From Bacteroidales bacterium (GTDB taxonomy: Bacteria; Bacteroidota; Bacteroidia; Bacteroidales; Dysgonomonadaceae), in contig DUPB01000038.1 of the NCBI GenBank assembly GCA_012838585.1, forward strand, positions 1 through 47,282: a DNA stretch of 47,282 nt, in the 5' to 3' direction. Position 1 is the stretch's first letter. Each line of letters opens with the position of its first letter. Both the position numbers and the translations under genes were made by a program. Positions 42,727 through 47,282 of this stretch are shown here, piece by piece. Under the pieces are notes generated by a model, which saw only the letters and a list, made by a program, of their open reading frames with translations, was not told the DNA's origin and ran no database searches.

Positions 42727-43797
42727 ATGAAAAAGATATTTATTGGCGCAGTATGTACCATGCTGTTACTATGCACAGCATTACAAGCGCAACAGAAAGA
42801 GAAAGTGATCCTCGATACCGATATGGTAGAGGTATTTGACGATGGCGTCACCATGATGATGCTGGCCAAGGCACCCAACATCGACCTGTTGGGGGTAACC
42901 GTGGTGGTTGGTAATACATGGGTAAATGAGGGAATAGCCTACGGTATACGGCAACTGGAAGTGATTGGCAGAACGGATATACCGGTAGTTCCCGGTATTC
43001 GTCAGCCGTTATACCCCGACCGCTTTGAAACCATTAAAAACGAGCGTATCCTGTTTGGTATTGGTGACGCGTACGTGGGGGCTGCCGGTTACCCCGAGCC
43101 CAAGACGTGGGAATCGGTTTACCTGCAGAAGTACGGCAGCGAGCCCACGGTGAAACCATTGGATATGAAGGCGATAAATTTCATTATCGAGCAGGTGAAG
43201 CAGAACCCCAACGAGATAACCATCATCGCCATCGGAACCTGCGTGAACCTGGCAACCGCCGTGCGCGTGGCACCCGAAATCGTTCCGCTTATCAAGCGGG
43301 TGATTTACATGGGAGGTTCCTTCTTTAAACCGGGGAATACCACGCCCACGGCCGAGTTCAACTGGTGGATGGATCCGGATGCCGCCAAGATATGCGTGCG
43401 TACGCCCTTCAAGGAGCAGGTTATCGTGGGGTTGGACGTGTGCGAGACCATGCCGTTCCGCAAAGACAAGTACGAGGAGATCATTTCCATTACCAAGAAC
43501 CCGGAGTTGAAGAACATGCTCAACCGTAATTTCCTGAAGACGCTCTTTATCGAGGATCCCAACTACGTGCACTATATCTGGGACGTGATTGCCGGTGCCA
43601 TCATGATTGATCCCACGCTCATTACCGGTGAGGTTACCCGTTACGTGGACGTCAACTCGCAATTCGGTTTCTCTTACGGTCAATCCCTGGCGTTCGACGG
43701 GAACCAGCCGGTGGGAAGTCAGCTGGCTCGCATCATCCTTACCGTCGATAGCGACCGCGTGTGGAAAATGGTAGAGGAGTATTGCAGTAATTTTTGA
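42727..43797 (+). CDS. Secreted nucleoside hydrolase
   Basis: This 356-residue protein has a signal peptide (MKKIFIGAVCTMLLLCTALQAQ) and an inosine/uridine-preferring nucleoside hydrolase fold. The calcium/ribose-binding N-terminal motif is DTDMVEVFDDG (30-40), two residues longer than the classic DTDxGxDD. LGVTVVVGNTW, ITIIAIGTCVNLATAV, VIYMGGSFF and EFNWWMDPDAA also fit the family. It would split nucleosides into base and ribose outside the cytoplasm. Paired with the 5'-nucleotidase encoded 1.2 kb downstream, it forms a nucleotide-to-base route. Confidence 0.93.
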   Translation: MKKIFIGAVCTMLLLCTALQAQQKEKVILDTDMVEVFDDGVTMMMLAKAPNIDLLGVTVVVGNTWVNEGIAYGIRQLEVIGRTDIPVVPGIRQPLYPDRFETIKNERILFGIGDAYVGAAGYPEPKTWESVYLQKYGSEPTVKPLDMKAINFIIEQVKQNPNEITIIAIGTCVNLATAVRVAPEIVPLIKRVIYMGGSFFKPGNTTPTAEFNWWMDPDAAKICVRTPFKEQVIVGLDVCETMPFRKDKYEEIISITKNPELKNMLNRNFLKTLFIEDPNYVHYIWDVIAGAIMIDPTLITGEVTRYVDVNSQFGFSYGQSLAFDGNQPVGSQLARIILTVDSDRVWKMVEEYCSNF

Positions 43798-43813
43798 TGC
43801 GTTAAAAGTTGAA

Positions 43814-43893
43814 TTTTCTTAGGAGCGAGAGCAGAACTGAGCTTGCTTAAGCTTTGCCGAGCGACGACAGAAAAGGCTGCGAAGCTGAAAGTT
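43814..43893 (+). repeat. Hairpin repeat copy E plus GCTGCGAAGC motif
   Basis: The core 43814-43874 has outer arms TTTTCT/AGAAAA and inner stem TGAGC/GCTTA (one wobble). It reads CAGAACTGAGCTTGCTTAAG then CTTTGCCGAGCGA, aligning with copies A, B and D. GGCTGCGAAGCTGAAAG follows, related to 46509-46526. It fills the gap between the nucleoside hydrolase and the DUF6935-like lipoprotein. Confidence 0.7.
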
Positions 43894-43940
43894 TGCAAGG
43901 TGGAGTTAAAACAGGTTCGATGAGTTAAAAAAGTATGCAT

Positions 43941-44714
43941 ATGAAAAAGGGTGTTTTACTATTTATAGCGTTGGCAATCGTGATGTTGTTCGCCTGCTTA
44001 TCTTGTGAGAAGAGTAGTGACAATGGTCAAGACCCCGTGGAAAATGGAGGGGAACAGCCTGATATCCCCGATGTGGTAGACAATGATCCCATCACCGGCA
44101 CCGTAACGGGAACGTACACCGTGCCCACTCAAAAATCGACCGATGGAGGCACGGTAACGGTAAGTCGTACGCCCCGCTCGGTGGCTAAATTCAAAGAGCT
44201 GCGCGGGCAGATTGCCAAGGAGCCTCACGGCGCGGCCGCCTGTTTCGTGGTGGCGCTCCATATGTTCATGGAGAACCCAACGGTGGGAGAAGAGTGTTTG
44301 GCCCTATCGGTAACCCCCAGTCAGCGCGACGCTAAGAATCCCAAGCGGCTGGCATCGGTCCGGCAGATTCTTTACGACCGCTACTACAAGAAAGATTCGG
44401 GTGCCAATATCTACTCGCCGTGGATCCCGTACTGCTACATCGAGGGCTTTCAGGTTGCCCCCGGCTGGAAAAAACCCAACCCGCCCTACAAGATGATCTT
44501 CGGGCATAACCCCGGGAAAGACAACATCGACCAGTCGGCCAGCGGCACCTTCCATGGCTATTCCATCCCCATGACCATCGATGCTTTCAATAACACCACC
44601 AGCACCCAGAGTCGCCACAGGAACATCACGGCTGTAAAAATCAAAGGTGAGGAGCAGTACGTGTTGATAGATTTCGATGATTTAATTAACACCGCCTCCT
44701 ACAAGAGGCCTTGA
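43941..44714 (+). CDS. DUF6935-like lipoprotein
   Basis: ATG 43941 (or 43935) starts a lipoprotein of about 257 residues (MKKGVLLFIALAIVMLFACLSC, lipobox LSC). A Asp/Glu/Pro-rich linker (DNGQDPVENGGEQPDIPDVVDNDP) precedes a domain at about 75-255. This domain shares motif order with the 38670 protein: GAAACFVVALHMFMENPTVGEECLALSVTPSQR, then PWIPYCYIEGFQVAPGWKKPNPPYKM, then a final strand (GEEQYVLIDFDD). The function is unknown. The stop codon overlaps the start of the next small gene (TGATG), suggesting coupling. Confidence 0.8.
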   Translation: MKKGVLLFIALAIVMLFACLSCEKSSDNGQDPVENGGEQPDIPDVVDNDPITGTVTGTYTVPTQKSTDGGTVTVSRTPRSVAKFKELRGQIAKEPHGAAACFVVALHMFMENPTVGEECLALSVTPSQRDAKNPKRLASVRQILYDRYYKKDSGANIYSPWIPYCYIEGFQVAPGWKKPNPPYKMIFGHNPGKDNIDQSASGTFHGYSIPMTIDAFNNTTSTQSRHRNITAVKIKGEEQYVLIDFDDLINTASYKRP

Positions 44715-44938
44715 TGACTAAAATACAGGTTATGAAAGTAACGATAAATAAAATAGAGATAGAAATATTTCAGGGCGCGATGGTAGGCGATGCCATACGC
44801 GCCTACTATTCGCTTCACGGGCAGCGGGCACCTTCGCCCCTGCCCGAAGCGGAAGACGCCTACGGCAACCGCGTGGCACATGATGGAGCTCTAACGGAGG
44901 GGAGTCGGCTGACGGTTAATGTAAGTTTTCTCGACTAA
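44714..44938 (+). CDS. Small beta-grasp-like protein
   Basis: This is about 74 residues from ATG 44714 (TGATG overlap with the upstream stop) or 68 from ATG 44732. The pattern MKVTINKIEIEIFQGAMVGDAIRAYY ... DAYGNRVAHDGALTEGSRLTVNVSFLD (two strands, helix, then strands ending in a hairpin) resembles ubiquitin/ThiS/MoaD-type beta-grasp proteins. It lacks the C-terminal Gly-Gly needed for thiocarboxylation or conjugation. It has no signal peptide, although the genes on both sides encode exported proteins. The function is unknown; the fold call is by eye and tentative, the coding call fairly good because of the coupling. Confidence 0.65.
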   Translation: MTKIQVMKVTINKIEIEIFQGAMVGDAIRAYYSLHGQRAPSPLPEAEDAYGNRVAHDGALTEGSRLTVNVSFLD

Positions 44939-45013
44939 ACGTGGCCCTGCTTTCGCCTGAATGTAGAAGAACAGGTGAGAAGCACTTGAAATTTTAATAC
45001 ATGGAGGCATAAC

Positions 45014-46489
45014 ATGAAAAAGAAAACACTATTAAGTTTGCTCACGCTGCTGGCCCTTGCAGGATGCGGGACAAGCAAAAGCGGTTCGCTTAAATCGGTT
45101 TCAGAAAAGATAGTGGCAGACAGGGAGGTAACCCTGTTGGCGGTAAACGATATGCATGCAGCCATCGACAATTTCCCGCGGTTCGCGTTCATGGTGGATA
45201 GCCTGCGTGCTCTCTATCCCGATATGCTGCTGGTGACGGCAGGCGACAACCAGACGGGAAACCCCATTAACGACCAGTTTCAGGAGAAAGGGTGGCCCAT
45301 GATCGAGTTGATGAACGCCGTGAGATTCGACCTCTCGGCGGTGGGCAACCACGAGTTCGACGTGGGGGTTCATAACCTTGAGAGACACACCCGAGATGCT
45401 CGTTTCGATTTCTTGTGTGCCAACCTGACACCACCCGAGGGTGTGGGGATTGATATCAAGCCTCATAAGGTTATCACCCTGCCCAACGGCGTTAGGGTGG
45501 TGTTCACCTCGGTGCTGCACCTCAATAACGGTGGCATTCCCGACACGCACCCCGACAACGTGAAAGGATTTTCGTTCCAACCGCCGCTGGAAACAGCCAA
45601 AGCGCTTGTCCACCTGCGCGATAGCGGCGACCTGTTCATCATGCTCAACCATTTCGGTTTCGAGGGCGATGTGGAGGTGGCGCAAGCGATGCCCCCGGGC
45701 ACGGTCCACCTTATTATCGGCGGCCACTCGCATACCAGGGTAGAGAAGGAGCAAATCCATAACGGCATCATGATCACCCAAGCCGAGAACAAGCTGAAGT
45801 ACGCCACGCTCATCCGCCTAGCCGTCCGTCTCGACGGAGAAATCGTTCGTTCCATGCAACTGCTCCCGGTGGGCAAGGTAGGCAGCGAGAGGGCCGATAT
45901 CCGCGCTATGGTCGATGAGTATAACAAAAACCCGAGGCTGAGGGAGAAGATTGCCGAGGCCACCGAAGCCTTTACCTCCTACGAGCAGGTGGGCTACCTG
46001 ATGGTGGATGCCGTTAGGGCAGCTACGGGAGCCGATATCGCGCTGACGAACCCGGGCGGTGTGCGCATTGACCACCTGCCAAAGGGCGATGTGAGCGTGC
46101 TTGATGTCTACTCGATGGACCCGTTCGGCAACGACGTGGTACTCTTCAAGCTCACGGGTAACGAAATACGCGCGTTGATGCTTAGCGCCTTCGAGCTGGA
46201 CGAGCGTCTGCCCATATACCCGTCGGGAATGCATACCCGCTACCTTCTGGCGGACGACGGTGCCCTCAAGGATGTGGTGCTCCAGACCACCCAAGGCACC
46301 AAGCTCGATATGGACAGGGTATACAGCGTGGCCATGAACAGTTACATGGCATCCGTATACCGCTATGAGCATCAGGACCCGGGCACATCGCTCTTCCGCC
46401 CCTCGGCCGAGAGCATCATCGGCTACCTGCGAGAGTTACAAAAGATACCTTCTTATGGTGAAGAGAAAAGGGTGTTTTTCAGCAATTAA
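45014..46489 (+). CDS. 5'-nucleotidase/UshA-like metallophosphatase, lipoprotein
   Basis: This 491-residue lipoprotein (lipobox ALAGC) has a calcineurin-like domain: AVNDMHAAI, TAGDNQTGNP, AVGNHEFDVG, MLNHFG and IGGHSHT supply the dimetal ligands. The C-terminal nucleotide-specificity domain (about 320-470) has VGYLMVDAVRAATGADIALTNPGGVR and DVYSMDPFGNDVVLFKLTGNEIRALM. It would dephosphorylate nucleotides outside the cytoplasm. NDMHA replaces the commoner NDFHG; the metal Asp and His are kept. It acts upstream of the secreted nucleoside hydrolase in a plausible salvage route. A GGAGG lies about 9 nt before the ATG. Confidence 0.93.
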   Translation: MKKKTLLSLLTLLALAGCGTSKSGSLKSVSEKIVADREVTLLAVNDMHAAIDNFPRFAFMVDSLRALYPDMLLVTAGDNQTGNPINDQFQEKGWPMIELMNAVRFDLSAVGNHEFDVGVHNLERHTRDARFDFLCANLTPPEGVGIDIKPHKVITLPNGVRVVFTSVLHLNNGGIPDTHPDNVKGFSFQPPLETAKALVHLRDSGDLFIMLNHFGFEGDVEVAQAMPPGTVHLIIGGHSHTRVEKEQIHNGIMITQAENKLKYATLIRLAVRLDGEIVRSMQLLPVGKVGSERADIRAMVDEYNKNPRLREKIAEATEAFTSYEQVGYLMVDAVRAATGADIALTNPGGVRIDHLPKGDVSVLDVYSMDPFGNDVVLFKLTGNEIRALMLSAFELDERLPIYPSGMHTRYLLADDGALKDVVLQTTQGTKLDMDRVYSVAMNSYMASVYRYEHQDPGTSLFRPSAESIIGYLRELQKIPSYGEEKRVFFSN

Positions 46490-46508
46490 CAATGTGCAAT
46501 TAGCGAAA

Positions 46509-46526
46509 GTGCTGCGAAGCGGAAAG
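46509..46526 (+). repeat. GTGCTGCGAAGCGGAAAG motif
   Basis: This short sequence is related to GGCTGCGAAGCTGAAAG in 43875-43891 and to AGTGCTGCGAAGCAGAG on the minus strand within 42470-42490, always between genes. It may be a fragment of the same repeat family. Confidence 0.5.
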
Positions 46527-46572
46527 TTTATCAAGCTACAAAACATAAAGGATTTAGATAAAAACAAACGAT

Positions 46573-47282
46573 ATGAAACGAATTTTTACCATTATCACGT
46601 TGCTGGCGACGATCATCTTCGCCGGCTGTACCGACCTCGATGACGTGTACCGTCAGTTAGACGAGCAGAAGGATAAGCTCGCCGCGTTAGAGGCACGGTT
46701 GAGAACTGTAGAGCAATTAATGAACAGCGCCAACTCGGAGATCACCTCCATCAAGGGGCTGGTAGACGCCATGAACAAGAAGGTGAGCGTGGTCTCTTAC
46801 AAGGAGCTGGACGACAAGAGCGGCTACGAGCTCACCATGAGCGACGGCAGCAAGATCACCCTGAAGCATGGCGCCAAGGGCGAGAAAGGCGACCAAGGCG
46901 AGAAGGGCGACCAGGGTAAGAAGGGCGAGGATGGCATCACGCCCGTGGTCAACGTGAAGCGGCATACCGACGGTTTGCTCTACTGGACCATCAACGGCGA
47001 GTGGCTGCTTGATGCCAACGGGAACAAGGTGCCGGCAGAAGGCAAGAATGGAGAAGATGGCCAGCAAGGTGCACCCGGAGCCAACGGCATAACGCCTCTG
47101 CTAAGGATTAACGCTGAGTTCCATTGGGAGATGAGCCTCGATGAAGGCAAAACGTGGCAACTTGTGAAGGATGCCGACGGCGACCCAATACCGGCGCAAG
47201 GCCCCAAGGGCGACAAGGGCAAGGATGGGCAAGACGGCGACGCCAACCTTACCATCACCGAGACCGACGACGCCATCATCAT
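46573..47282 (+). CDS. Lipoprotein with coiled coil, collagen-like repeats and DUF4988-type region (3' end missing)
   Basis: Reading from ATG 46573 gives 236 codons to the window edge. There is a lipobox (IIFAGC, Cys19) and a coiled coil (about 25-70: VYRQLDEQKDKLAALEARLRTVEQLMNS). The DUF4988/PL29-N-terminal-like strand SGYELTMSDGSKITLKHG is followed by Gly-x-y collagen-like repeats (GAKGEKGDQGEKGDQGKKGEDG, GEDGQQGAPGANG, GPKGDKGKDGQDG) between short beta segments. These N-terminal regions are known from Bacteroidales surface proteins, some with polysaccharide lyase domains; what follows here is beyond the window. The track shows only an antisense shadow. Confidence 0.85.
   Translation, partial: MKRIFTIITLLATIIFAGCTDLDDVYRQLDEQKDKLAALEARLRTVEQLMNSANSEITSIKGLVDAMNKKVSVVSYKELDDKSGYELTMSDGSKITLKHGAKGEKGDQGEKGDQGKKGEDGITPVVNVKRHTDGLLYWTINGEWLLDANGNKVPAEGKNGEDGQQGAPGANGITPLLRINAEFHWEMSLDEGKTWQLVKDADGDPIPAQGPKGDKGKDGQDGDANLTITETDDAII

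Overview
The window is a chromosomal stretch of a Bacteroidota bacterium, most likely order Bacteroidales and perhaps a Dysgonomonadaceae/Porphyromonadaceae-like lineage (the family is a guess). The evidence is a SusC/SusD pair, a type IX secretion (T9SS) C-terminal sorting domain, a TPR hybrid two-component regulator with an AraC output, many lipoproteins, and recurrent TAnnTTTG -7 promoter boxes. No phage, conjugative element, CRISPR array or intact insertion sequence was seen.

Layout. 1-3.8 kb (minus strand): 5' part of thymidine kinase, mutS (GTG start) and a sirtuin. 4.2-5.2 kb: an FKBP lipoprotein. 5.6-12.7 kb: a SusC/SusD outer-membrane uptake operon with two further surface lipoproteins, closed by a strong terminator. 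13.0-17.3 kb: a three-gene, start/stop-overlapping operon of an unknown secreted protein, a subtilase carrying both a lipobox and a T9SS sorting domain, and a PorV-like outer-membrane protein. Then tRNA-Lys(CTT), an OmpA-type protein and a thioredoxin-fold lipoprotein without CXXC. 20.3-24.9 kb: greA with an attenuator-like leader, a HIT protein, htpG-coaA and an ECF sigma factor. 25.1-27.6 kb: lon (minus). 27.9-32.0 kb: sialidase, hpt, polyprenyl synthase and TatD. 32.2-35.3 kb: tRNA-Ser(GGA) and the hybrid regulator. 35.6-42.3 kb: a membrane-associated group (DUF805, SPFH-GYF, two small secreted proteins, zinc-ribbon protein, LemA, TPM protein) resembling Bacillus ydjGHI without PspA. 42.7-47.3 kb: secreted nucleoside hydrolase, a second DUF6935-like protein, a tiny beta-grasp-like protein, a 5'-nucleotidase lipoprotein and the start of a DUF4988/collagen-like lipoprotein.

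Functional links. Extracytoplasmic 5'-nucleotidase and nucleoside hydrolase could release purine bases that cytosolic Hpt re-uses. The SusCD operon and sialidase point to glycan or glycoprotein foraging. The 35.6-42.3 kb group looks like an envelope-stress or membrane-organising module.

The most unusual signal is a dispersed intergenic hairpin family (at least six copies near 25.0, 37.4-37.6, 42.4-42.6 and 43.8 kb). The central sequence is conserved, but both the inner stem and the outer arms change between copies while staying self-complementary, which suggests selection for structure.
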